Below are positions 1 through 5,051 of a stretch of 5,739 nt of DNA, in pieces (position 1 is the stretch's first letter; every line of letters begins with the position of its first letter). Source of the DNA: Bifidobacterium breve (GTDB taxonomy: Bacteria; Actinomycetota; Actinomycetes; UBA12327); NCBI GenBank assembly GCA_943332445.1, contig CALQPL010000084.1, positions 1 through 5,739 on the forward strand, given 5' to 3'. The notes beneath the pieces were generated by a model that saw only the letters and a program-made list of their open reading frames with translations, made no database searches and was not told the DNA's origin. The translations under genes were made by a program, and so were the position numbers.

Positions 1-1453
1 CCACGTCGCCAGACATTTCGGCGATGCCCTGAGCGTTGTCAGAAACCGGACCGAAGGTGTCCATCGAGACGATGACGCCGACCGTGGTCAGCAATCCGGT
101 GCCGGCCAATGCCACTGCGAAGAGCGACAGCAAGAGCACACCGTGTCCAAGGAGGTAAGCCCCAAAGACAGCGGAACCGATGAGGAGGGCCGAGTAAACA
201 GCTGACTCCATGCCCAAGGAAACACCGGACAAGATGACCGTTGCAGGGCCAGTCAAAGACGTCTTGGCAACGTCATCAACGGGGCGACGGTTGGTCTCAG
301 TGAAGTAACCAGTGAGCAGCTGAATCGCAGCAGCCAACACGATGCCGATAATTACCGCACCGATAGCCAAAATGCGTGGGTTGCTGTTCAACAGATCAGT
401 GTTGTTTCCAACCAACGAGCGAAGGTCAGCCGCAGGAATCTGCAACTCCTTCAACGTTGGAGGTAGGTAGAACCAGGTCGCAACACTGACGAGAACAGCA
501 GACACGATCGCTGAGATAAAGAAGCCTCGGTTGATCGCGGTCATCGCGCTCTTGTCACCCGAACGAGGGGCAACCAAGAAGATGCCCAAAATTGCGGTCA
601 AGACTCCGATAGCTGGAACGATCAGCGGATAGACCAAACCTTCGGTACCGAAAGCGGCCTTACCCAAAATCAAGGCAGCGACCAAGGTCACGGCGTATGA
701 CTCGAACAAGTCAGCAGCCATACCGGCACAGTCACCGACATTGTCACCAACGTTGTCAGCGATAGTGGCAGCATTGCGAGGGTCATCCTCAGGGATGCCC
801 TGCTCGACCTTGCCGACCAAGTCCGCACCAACGTCAGCGGCCTTCGTGAAGATTCCGCCACCCACACGCATGAACATCGCGAGCAGTGCAGCACCGAATC
901 CAAATCCTTCGAGGACGGTGGGTGCGTCTTCCTTGTACAAGATCACCACGAGTCCGGCGCCAAGCAGGCCCAGACCAACGGTGAACATTCCCGCGACACC
1001 ACCGGTGCGGAAGGCAATCTTCATGGCGCGTTGTTCGCCATTGGGCTCGTGGTCACCAGCAGCGGCAGCCACGCGGACGTTTCCACGTACGGCCAACCAC
1101 ATACCCATGTAACCGGTGATGGCGGAGAACAAAGCTCCGACGACGAAGAAGGCTGATCGACCGATCTTTTCAGACGTTGTTTCCGCCGGAAGCAGGAACA
1201 ACAAGCCGAAGACCAGGACAGCAAAAATGGCAAGGGTGCGGAATTGGCGGTTCAAGTACGCCGATGCACCCTCTTGGATCGCAACTGCGATCTCCTTCAT
1301 TGAGTCGGTACCTTCACTGGCGCTGAGGACTTGCCTAACCAACGCAAGTGCCACCAGCAATGCAACAACGGCCACGGCCACGACTGCATAGATAAAGGTG
1401 AGGTTGTTCCCACTCAGGGAGATCTCGCCCACGGCGAGAAGTTTCCCGGACAT
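1..1453 (-). CDS. hppA: Membrane-bound proton-translocating pyrophosphatase, 5' two-thirds (3' end outside window)
   Basis: This integral membrane protein hydrolyses pyrophosphate to phosphate and uses the energy to pump H+ (in some members Na+) across the cytoplasmic membrane. I translated it by hand from the ATG at 1453: 484 codons stay open to the left edge, against a usual family length of roughly 650-800 residues. The PPi-binding signature DVGADLVGKVE lies at about residues 207-217, the acidic motif DNVGDNVGDCAG at 233-244, and the cytoplasmic motif DTFGPVSDNAQGIAEMSG at 465-482. Hydrophobic segments alternate throughout, for example 20-40, 73-89, 155-172, 272-295, 311-330 and 361-381. 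A good ribosome binding site supports the start. The GNTT motif, which carries the residue separating K+-dependent from K+-independent enzymes, would follow just beyond the window edge, so the subclass cannot be decided. Family assignment is very secure; no frameshift is seen in the visible part. Confidence 0.97.
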   Translation of the reverse strand, partial: MSGKLLAVGEISLSGNNLTFIYAVVAVAVVALLVALALVRQVLSASEGTDSMKEIAVAIQEGASAYLNRQFRTLAIFAVLVFGLLFLLPAETTSEKIGRSAFFVVGALFSAITGYMGMWLAVRGNVRVAAAAGDHEPNGEQRAMKIAFRTGGVAGMFTVGLGLLGAGLVVILYKEDAPTVLEGFGFGAALLAMFMRVGGGIFTKAADVGADLVGKVEQGIPEDDPRNAATIADNVGDNVGDCAGMAADLFESYAVTLVAALILGKAAFGTEGLVYPLIVPAIGVLTAILGIFLVAPRSGDKSAMTAINRGFFISAIVSAVLVSVATWFYLPPTLKELQIPAADLRSLVGNNTDLLNSNPRILAIGAVIIGIVLAAAIQLLTGYFTETNRRPVDDVAKTSLTGPATVILSGVSLGMESAVYSALLIGSAVFGAYLLGHGVLLLSLFAVALAGTGLLTTVGVIVSMDTFGPVSDNAQGIAEMSGDV

Positions 1454-1458
1454 TCGTT

Positions 1459-1464
1459 CTCCTC
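1459..1464 (-). promoter_or_regulatory. Ribosome binding site of hppA
   Basis: On the minus strand GAGGAG ends five bases before the ATG at 1453 (GAGGAGAACGAATG). This is a near-consensus Shine-Dalgarno site and it fixes the hppA start. Confidence 0.8.
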
Positions 1465-1602
1465 GGATGAGGCCTTCCAAGCGCCTAAAGAGGGGAAGGC
1501 GAATTGGTCAGGCACGGTAAGTAATCCATCATCGACGAGCGATGAGGGCTTGCCGATACTACGGTCAACACGGGCGAAAACTGTCCAATGAAGCCGGCTC
1601 TG

Positions 1603-1630
1603 CGCCCAGATTTGGGCGGTGTCGCACCGC
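1603..1630. repeat. Two overlapping inverted repeats (mutually exclusive hairpins)
   Basis: Repeat A is CGCCCA-GATT-TGGGCG at 1603-1618, with six perfect pairs and a four-base loop. Repeat B is GCGGTG-TCG-CACCGC at 1616-1630, with six perfect pairs and a three-base loop. They share bases 1616-1618, so both cannot be fully formed at once. Neither is followed by a T-run on the minus strand. They lie in the 3' flank of the STAS gene and far upstream of hppA. Function is unknown: a second terminator, a protein-binding palindrome or an RNA structure are all possible. Confidence 0.5.
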
Positions 1631-1639
1631 TTTGCGCCT

Positions 1640-1659
1640 AAAAAGGCCGAATTATTCGG
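1640..1659 (-). terminator. Candidate intrinsic terminator at the end of the STAS gene
   Basis: On the minus strand CCGAA-TAA-TTCGG (1647-1659) forms a five- to six-pair stem, followed by CC and then five T residues (1640-1644). The loop is the TAA stop codon of the STAS gene itself, so terminator and coding end overlap. The stem is short and only half GC, so it may be weak. It would end the transcript carrying the STAS gene and perhaps the pilin-like genes. Confidence 0.45.
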
Positions 1660-1954
1660 TGATTTCGAACTGCTCAGCGATGCCCGTCAGGCTCAGCAGG
1701 CGATCAACCCGTGGGCTGAGTGCCTCAAGGATCAAGCGAGAGCCTGTTTCACGCGAGCGCGTCAAGGCACCAATCAACACGCCCAAGCCCGTGGAGTCCA
1801 TAAAGGAAACCTGGGACAAATTAATAGTCAGAGGAGTCGATGTTTCGGATTCGGCGATGACGCGTCGGAACTCATCGGCCGTGTGGACATCGACGTCACC
1901 CTCAACAGCCAGGCGCTTTCCGCCGGCATCGGGCGAGGTAACCGTGATCTCCAT
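1652..1954 (-). CDS. STAS-domain anti-anti-sigma factor (BldG/RsbV/SpoIIAA family)
   Basis: This is a small cytoplasmic regulator of 100 residues that is nothing but a STAS domain, the normal length for the family. Such proteins, when unphosphorylated, bind an anti-sigma kinase and so free a sigma factor; the kinase inactivates them by phosphorylating a conserved serine. That site is visible as SFMDSTGLGVLIG from residue 50, with Ser54 the expected phospho-acceptor and the family DSTGLG motif intact. The first strands read LAVEGDVDVHTA (15-26), as in BldG-type members. The ATG at 1954 is chosen because an in-frame TGA lies five codons upstream, but the Shine-Dalgarno sequence is poor. The gene lies 66 bases after the TadE-like gene on the same strand and may share its transcript. 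No anti-sigma kinase gene lies beside it in this window, so its partner must be elsewhere. Orthology to bldG is suggested by neighbourhood only, so no symbol is given. Confidence 0.92.
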   Translation of the reverse strand: MEITVTSPDAGGKRLAVEGDVDVHTADEFRRVIAESETSTPLTINLSQVSFMDSTGLGVLIGALTRSRETGSRLILEALSPRVDRLLSLTGIAEQFEITE

Positions 1955-2020
1955 GAGTTGATTACATCAGGAATGCCCGCCATTGCGAAGCAAATTGCAC
2001 ACAAAAGGAACGAAGATCCA

Positions 2021-2377
2021 TCAACCCAACGTCACGCCTGCCCGAGCCTGCGCAACAACGGTGAACCCGAAGGGTGCGCGAACACGGACGCGTACGTCAC
2101 TCGCTTCCACTGTCAAGAGACAGCCCTCGAGCAAGCCACCGTTGAGCTCGGCAACGATCCGTGCCTGATCGCATGCTGGCGACGAGCCTTGCCAACTACG
2201 TGAGGCAGCAGCCAACGCCGCAAAGTCCGCCGCAGTTTGCGCGCGCTGATGCGAAGCAAGGGCTCCGACAAGAGACAAGGCACCGAGAAAGCAGGTAAGG
2301 ACCAGGCCCAATCCAGTGAGCACTAAGACAGCACCGGCACCACTGTCGCACCCAAGGAATCTGTGCTTAATGTTCAA
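2021..2377 (-). CDS. TadE-like pseudopilin (Rv3654c-like, helicase/secretion-neighborhood family)
   Basis: This 118-residue protein has a short N-terminus, one transmembrane helix (about residues 16-41), the conserved HQRAQTAADFAALAAA segment right after it (43-58), and a small extracytoplasmic domain with two cysteines (69 and 86) that could form a disulfide. That is the plan of the actinobacterial TadE-like family typified by Rv3654c. The segment SGAGAVLVL at 12-20 resembles the processing region of pseudopilins. It is expected at the cytoplasmic membrane as a minor component of a Tad/Flp-type apparatus. The start is TTG at 2377, overlapping the end of the TadE gene by 11 bases, consistent with translational coupling. 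No better in-frame ATG or GTG was found, so the exact start is uncertain. The family assignment is strong; the biochemical role is inferred from family and context. Confidence 0.85.
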   Translation of the reverse strand: MNIKHRFLGCDSGAGAVLVLTGLGLVLTCFLGALSLVGALASHQRAQTAADFAALAAASRSWQGSSPACDQARIVAELNGGLLEGCLLTVEASDVRVRVRAPFGFTVVAQARAGVTLG

Positions 2378-2720
2378 CAGGTGCCACCGCCTGTGTCCGC
2401 ACTGCAGGAAACCAACGACCCAGGGACGTTGCTGGCAGTTTCCAGGTCACGTTCACCGTGACCAATTCATCCGAGCTTGATGTCTCCCATTGAGCACCGG
2501 CAGGCAGTGCTTGCTGGGCTAATCGATCAACGGCGGCGGGCGATTCAAATCGCGCGACCGCGCGCGCGACCGCTGAAGCAGCACTGTGACATCGCACCTG
2601 TTGTCCAACGACAACTAAACCCAACATCATCAAATACGCGGCGATGATCACACCTGGCAATGCGAGTGCAACTTCAGCGGTGACCGAACCTCGTGATGAG
2701 GTTCGCCGGCGCGCGAGCAT
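2367..2720 (-). CDS. TadE-family pseudopilin (Rv3655c-like)
   Basis: This 117-residue membrane protein has a basic N-terminus (LARRRTSSR), then GSVTAEVALALP at 11-22, the TadE hallmark in which a Gly is followed five residues later by Glu at the start of the helix. One hydrophobic segment (about 17-39) anchors it; the rest is a small exported domain. TadE proteins are pseudopilins of Tad/Flp pilus systems, processed by a prepilin peptidase. I prefer the ATG at 2720 over the TTG one codon upstream because the ATG overlaps the stop of the preceding gene by one base (TGATG), a classic coupling junction; the bases before it are pyrimidine-rich and hold no good Shine-Dalgarno site. It is flanked by the DUF4244 gene upstream and the TadE-like gene downstream, both overlapping, so the three almost surely form one operon. 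Confidence 0.88.
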   Translation of the reverse strand: MLARRRTSSRGSVTAEVALALPGVIIAAYLMMLGLVVVGQQVRCHSAASAVARAVARFESPAAVDRLAQQALPAGAQWETSSSDELVTVNVTWKLPATSLGRWFPAVRTQAVAPVEH

Positions 2721-2920
2721 CAAAAGAGAGAGGAAAGGGCCTGGCGCAGCAGGTCCATCAGGAATTCTCGGATGATGTCACTGGTCAGCAACTTGAACAA
2801 CACAGTGCCGAAACCAGCTGCAGCAACAGTGGCCACTGCATATTCCGCAGTCGCCATTCCTGCTTCACTTTGGGTAACGCATGAGAAGCGGCTTCTTAGA
2901 GCGTGGCTGAATCGACGCAC
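2720..2920 (-). CDS. DUF4244 protein, Flp-pilin-like (Rv3656c-like)
   Basis: This 66-residue protein matches the DUF4244 family found in actinobacterial Tad loci. The region EAGMATAEYAV (19-29) carries the G-x-x-x-x-E-Y signature of Flp prepilins: Gly21, Glu26, Tyr27. Cleavage after Gly21 would leave a 45-residue mature peptide with a hydrophobic helix (about 23-45) and a short amphipathic tail. The leader is basic (RRFSHALRSR). I infer it is the major pilin-like subunit of the apparatus whose pseudopilins follow. The start is GTG at 2920 with a GGAGG site four bases before it, and an in-frame TGA lies further upstream. Its stop overlaps the TadE start by one base. In relatives the TadC gene usually sits directly upstream; here that place is taken by divergent, unrelated genes. 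Confidence 0.88.
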   Translation of the reverse strand: MRRFSHALRSRFSCVTQSEAGMATAEYAVATVAAAGFGTVLFKLLTSDIIREFLMDLLRQALSSLF

Positions 2921-2924
2921 AAGA

Positions 2925-2930
2925 CCTCCA
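2925..2930 (-). promoter_or_regulatory. Ribosome binding site of the DUF4244 gene
   Basis: TGGAGG on the minus strand ends four bases before the GTG at 2920. The strong site supports the GTG start and shows that this small operon can be translated independently of the TadC gene. A five-pair inverted repeat CCGGC-GGCCGG at 2935-2948 lies just upstream of it and might affect access. Confidence 0.7.
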
Positions 2931-3031
2931 ACAACCGGCAGCGGCCGGAACGTCGCCTCGGCTAAGGCGTGACGGGAGTGTGTTCAATCAGCGTCATCGC
3001 CGGATACGCCGCAACAGCAAACTGTGGATCA

Positions 3032-3088
3032 ATGAGCACTCTGGACAATCAAGAACCAGTCAGGCGTGAACGATTAATAGCGTCCTAA
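3032..3088 (+). CDS. Possible 18-residue leader peptide upstream of the RTX gene
   Basis: ATG at 3032 opens a frame of 18 codons (MSTLDNQEPVRRERLIAS) ending with TAA at 3086-3088, eight bases before a strong hairpin. There is only a weak Shine-Dalgarno-like GTGGAT in front. ORFs this short arise often by chance, so this is listed only because its position before a hairpin resembles a leader peptide. It has three Arg codons within RRER but no long run of one amino acid. Confidence 0.15.
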   Translation: MSTLDNQEPVRRERLIAS

Positions 3089-3095
3089 ATACAGC

Positions 3096-3132
3096 GCAAG
3101 CCCAGCCCAGACTGGGCAAACGGGCTTGCTTT
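3096..3132 (+). terminator. Two-part hairpin upstream of the RTX gene (terminator or attenuator candidate)
   Basis: The outer stem pairs GCAAGCCC (3096-3103) with GGGCTTGC (3122-3129), eight perfect pairs. An inner stem pairs GCCCA (3105-3109) with TGGGC (3113-3117) around GAC. TTT follows at 3130-3132, a short T-run. The stem is strong but the T-run is weak, so this may be a terminator, an attenuator in the RTX leader, or a DNA palindrome bound by a protein. No plus-strand gene precedes it apart from the possible 18-codon ORF. Confidence 0.4.
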
Positions 3133-3153
3133 CCTGGTCAGCAGTCCTACAGT
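3126..3153 (+). promoter_or_regulatory. Weak promoter candidate for the RTX gene
   Basis: TTGCTT (3126-3131) and TACAGT (3148-3153) are separated by 16 bases and fit a housekeeping-type promoter loosely. It lies about 75 bases before the RTX start. The -35 overlaps the 3' arm of the upstream hairpin. If this is the real promoter, the hairpin is not in the transcript. Confidence 0.25.
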
Positions 3154-3217
3154 TGAAGAAAGGGCAAGCCGATATTGGTTTCATCGCATGACTAAGATTT
3201 TCCCGTTTCGATTCACC

Positions 3218-3222
3218 AGGAG
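3218..3222 (+). promoter_or_regulatory. Ribosome binding site of the RTX gene
   Basis: AGGAG followed by five T residues leads into ATG at 3228 (AGGAGTTTTTATG). The spacing is good and it decides the start. Confidence 0.8.
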
Positions 3223-3227
3223 TTTTT

Positions 3228-3926
3228 ATGAACACCACGCACAAGAAGATTCTGACCGCCGTTTCTGCCGGTCTACTCATCGCCGGCACGAGCGCACTGG
3301 CAGCACCTTCGAGCGCATCCGCGACGTCACGGACCTGCGAAGGCAAGCGCGCAACGATCGTCTCAAGCAAGAGCGTGATTCGTGGGACCTCTGGTCGCGA
3401 CGTCATCGTCGTTCGCGGAAGTGGACGTCACACAGTTCGCGGTGGTTCAGGTAATGACATCATCTGCGGCTCAACCGGTGCCGACGTGATCGTTGGTGGC
3501 GCAGGAGCTGACCACATTTTTGGCGGCGGCGGTGCTGACAGCATCGACGGTGGCGCGGGCAACGACCACATCAAGGGCGACTCCGGCAACGACCGTCTCA
3601 ACGGTGGCAGCGGTCGGGACTTCGTTGAAGGTGGCACGGGTGACGACACCGTCCACGGTGGAACTGGCCGTGACCTTGTAGCCGGTGGATCTGGCAACGA
3701 TGACCTCTTCGGTGATGAAGACGATGACGTCATCAACGGCAACAGCGGTGACGACTCCCTCGAAGGCGGCTCCGGCAAGGACCGCATCAACGGCGGCAAC
3801 GGTGATGACGACCTCTCCTCCGACAGTGGAGAAGACAGCGTCAACGGTGGCGGCGGCAACGACGACGTGGATGGTCACAGTGACGATGACCCCACACCGA
3901 GCCCCAGCCCCAGCGTGACCCCATAA
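3228..3926 (+). CDS. Secreted RTX-type calcium-binding repeat protein
   Basis: This 232-residue protein has a Sec signal peptide: basic HKK at 5-7, a hydrophobic core at about 9-25, and a likely cleavage after Ala32 (SASA). A short segment with Cys37 (TCEGKRATIV) follows; Cys37 probably pairs with Cys80 (DIICG), as in many actinobacterial proteins of this type. From residue 53 to 214 it is built of 18 consecutive nine-residue repeats close to the RTX consensus GGxGxDxUx, with no break in register, then a partial repeat (215-221) and a short Pro/Ser/Thr tail (PTPSPSPSVTP). RTX repeats fold into a parallel beta-roll when they bind Ca2+, so folding is expected outside the cell. No enzymatic domain, no LPXTG anchor and no separate type I secretion domain is seen. 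Charge rises strongly toward the C-terminus. It has its own ribosome binding site and a strong terminator behind it. Binding partner and physiological role are unknown; an extracellular or surface structural or adhesive role is only inference. Confidence 0.92.
   Translation: MNTTHKKILTAVSAGLLIAGTSALAAPSSASATSRTCEGKRATIVSSKSVIRGTSGRDVIVVRGSGRHTVRGGSGNDIICGSTGADVIVGGAGADHIFGGGGADSIDGGAGNDHIKGDSGNDRLNGGSGRDFVEGGTGDDTVHGGTGRDLVAGGSGNDDLFGDEDDDVINGNSGDDSLEGGSGKDRINGGNGDDDLSSDSGEDSVNGGGGNDDVDGHSDDDPTPSPSPSVTP
3384..3869 (+). repeat. 18 tandem 27-base units coding RTX nonapeptides
   Basis: The units encode, in strict register, GTSGRDVIV, VRGSGRHTV, RGGSGNDII, CGSTGADVI, VGGAGADHI, FGGGGADSI, DGGAGNDHI, KGDSGNDRL, NGGSGRDFV and so on up to NGGGGNDDV. 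Individual units differ at the DNA level, so this is an old, protein-level repeat rather than a recent expansion. Units 13 (FGDEDDDVI) and 17 (SSDSGEDSV) depart most from the consensus, and units 1-2 are the least calcium-like. Confidence 0.9.
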
Positions 3927-3952
3927 CTCCTAGGTCACACCAAGCGTGAATC

Positions 3953-3989
3953 AGACGGGCAGGCCCTCAGGGCTTGCCCGTCTTGGTTT
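3953..3989 (+). terminator. Intrinsic terminator after the RTX gene
   Basis: The 5' arm AGACGGGCAGGCC (3953-3965) pairs with GGCTTGCCCGTCT (3971-3983) over 13 positions with a single G-T wobble, around a CTCAG loop. TTGGTTT follows. The stem starts 27 bases after the RTX stop. The T-run is imperfect but the stem is very strong. It separates the RTX gene from the esterase gene, so the latter probably needs readthrough or its own promoter. Confidence 0.75.
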
Positions 3990-4021
3990 CGCATCGATGG
4001 GTTTTCCGGTTTGATGTGGCA

Positions 4022-5032
4022 ATGCACTGGACTATTTCGTCGAAGAGGACGCCTCGAGCAACGGTGCCACTGATGATGTGGATTTGCGCCATTGTCGTTC
4101 CTGCGCTCTTGGCCGGTTGCGCCGCGAACGTCTCGACAGTGCAACCGTCAAGCACATCGTCGCCCACGCTGGCTGGCTGTCCGAAACCGCTAACCACAAC
4201 CAAGCCCGGTGAACAACAAAAAATCACCACCCGTGGATCAGGTGTTCGCACCTATAACGTGTGGCTACCTCGGGGATACACGGGTAAGAAAGCCGTACCA
4301 GTTCTTGTTGACTTACACGGTGCTAGCGGTGAAGCAGTCGAATACGTCACTAAGTTTTCAGGAATGGCGCAACGAGCACCATCGCGTGGCTATCTACTTG
4401 TCGCCCCACAAGCCCGCAAGAACTCCACCTGGTCAATCCCTGGATACGACAAAGGAACCCAGGATCCGCAATTCATTGAACAGATGCTGGTCACCCTGGC
4501 TACGAAATACTGCACAGACAGCAAACGACAATACGTTTCAGGCTTTTCGCTCGGTGGAGGCTTTGCCACCTACCTTGCCTGCCAACTGAATGGCATCGCA
4601 GCGGCCGCTCCACTGTCCGGGGTCACACTCGTACGCCCATGCGTTGGAAAGCCAGCTGTTCCTTTGGCAATCTTCCATGGCACCGGTGACATTTCGGTTC
4701 GTTATACCGGCGACACCGACGTAGGACCCGGTCCAGATGGTGAAATCTACCTTGGCGACGTTGTTGCCGTTACTGATGCGTTGGCGAAGAACCACGGATG
4801 CGCCACGACACATCTTGACGAACAAGTCAGCCCAGATACCGTGAAACGCACATTCGTCAATTGCCCTGCGGGATCAGAGGTCAAGCTATTTTCCAGTCAG
4901 GGAACAGGACATACGTACCCTGGTGGTCCAGAGCTCTCACCCGTACTTCAGCGGGCGTTAGGTAAACAATCCTCATCATTTGACGCAGCCAAAGAAATTC
5001 TCGATTTCTTTGATTCGCATACTGCATCTTGA
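4022..5032 (+). CDS. Lipoprotein esterase, LpqC / PHB-depolymerase-like alpha/beta hydrolase
   Basis: This 336-residue exported serine hydrolase belongs to the LpqC/feruloyl-esterase/poly(3-hydroxybutyrate)-depolymerase-like family (COG3509-type). The signal peptide has a basic region (KRTPR, 8-12), a hydrophobic core (about 15-30) and a lipobox LLAGC ending at Cys33, so the mature protein should be lipid-anchored on the outer face of the membrane. The oxyanion region VDLHG lies at 96-100, the nucleophile elbow GFSLGG at 174-179 (Ser176), the acid motif HGTGD at 219-223 (Asp223), and the histidine motif GTGHTYPGG at 294-302 (His297), so the triad looks complete. There is no substrate-binding domain after the catalytic domain. 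Real substrate is unknown; an acyl or feruloyl ester is inferred from family. The frame is open upstream to a TTG at 3974, but that lies inside the RTX terminator, so the ATG at 4022 is preferred; GTG at 4016 is possible. No clear Shine-Dalgarno site is seen. It runs toward the TadC gene, 20 bases from its stop. Confidence 0.88.
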   Translation: MHWTISSKRTPRATVPLMMWICAIVVPALLAGCAANVSTVQPSSTSSPTLAGCPKPLTTTKPGEQQKITTRGSGVRTYNVWLPRGYTGKKAVPVLVDLHGASGEAVEYVTKFSGMAQRAPSRGYLLVAPQARKNSTWSIPGYDKGTQDPQFIEQMLVTLATKYCTDSKRQYVSGFSLGGGFATYLACQLNGIAAAAPLSGVTLVRPCVGKPAVPLAIFHGTGDISVRYTGDTDVGPGPDGEIYLGDVVAVTDALAKNHGCATTHLDEQVSPDTVKRTFVNCPAGSEVKLFSSQGTGHTYPGGPELSPVLQRALGKQSSSFDAAKEILDFFDSHTAS

Positions 5033-5051
5033 GATGTGTTTCTCACATTTT
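5031..5051. terminator. Possible small bidirectional terminator between convergent genes
   Basis: ATGTG (5034-5038) and CACAT (5044-5048) form a five-pair stem with loop TTTCT, followed by TTT on the plus strand; the minus strand reads AAAATGTG before the stem. It fills the 20 bases between two stop codons. The stem is short and AT-rich, so this is a weak call. Confidence 0.3.

Larger units (their letters stand above)
1454..1651 (-). other. Spacer between the STAS gene and hppA (hppA leader, inverted repeats)
   Basis: These 198 bases separate two genes on the same strand. The STAS-proximal end carries a terminator-like hairpin and two further overlapping inverted repeats, listed separately. 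A TAGTAT hexamer on the minus strand (1556-1561) could be a -10 box for hppA, but no convincing -35 sits at the right distance, so I do not call a promoter. Long gene spacing plus a terminator candidate suggests hppA is transcribed from its own promoter here. No coding sequence with its own support is seen. Confidence 0.5.
2921..3227. other. Divergent intergenic region between the DUF4244 operon and the RTX gene
   Basis: These 307 bases separate divergent genes and should contain both promoters. On the minus strand a TATTAA hexamer (3074-3079) is a possible -10 for the pilin operon, but the -35 region is poor. On the plus strand there is a weak promoter candidate at 3126-3153, a possible 18-codon leader ORF at 3032-3088 and a strong two-part hairpin at 3096-3129. 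Small inverted repeats also occur at 2935-2948 and 2951-2974. No remnant of a transposase or of a Tad gene was recognised. Confidence 0.5.

Noticed and set aside
741..1391. Plus-strand open frames of 123 and 91 codons at 741-1112 and 1116-1391
   Set aside because: They are antisense to the conserved core of hppA, are rich in Ala/Thr/Ser/Pro as expected for shadow translations, and match no recognisable family.
1542..2203. Plus-strand frames of 139 and 194 codons (1542-1961, 1619-2203)
   Set aside because: They lie antisense to the STAS and TadE-like genes, whose protein motifs are clear; no ribosome binding site or family signature supports them.
2921..3227. Mobile-element boundary for the RTX/esterase block
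   Set aside because: I looked for direct or inverted repeats shared between this region and 5033-5052 and for transposase fragments, and saw none.
3074..3406. Minus-strand frame of 110 codons across the RTX leader
   Set aside because: It overlaps the RTX signal-peptide coding region in antisense, crosses the strong hairpin and shows no recognisable domain or ribosome binding site.
3384..3869. CRISPR-like periodic array
   Set aside because: The 27-base period has no conserved repeat separated by unique spacers; it is in-frame coding of RTX nonapeptides with divergent units.
3428..3878. Minus-strand frames of 143 and 135 codons with Pro/Ser- and Val/Ala-rich repeats
   Set aside because: These are mirror images of the 27-base RTX repeats; the period keeps other frames free of stops. 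The plus frame has a signal peptide, ribosome binding site and RTX consensus.
3974..4021. Upstream TTG start for the esterase adding 16 residues
   Set aside because: The TTG lies within the 3' arm of the RTX terminator and would put a non-signal-like segment before the basic region of the signal peptide; ATG at 4022 gives a normal lipoprotein signal.
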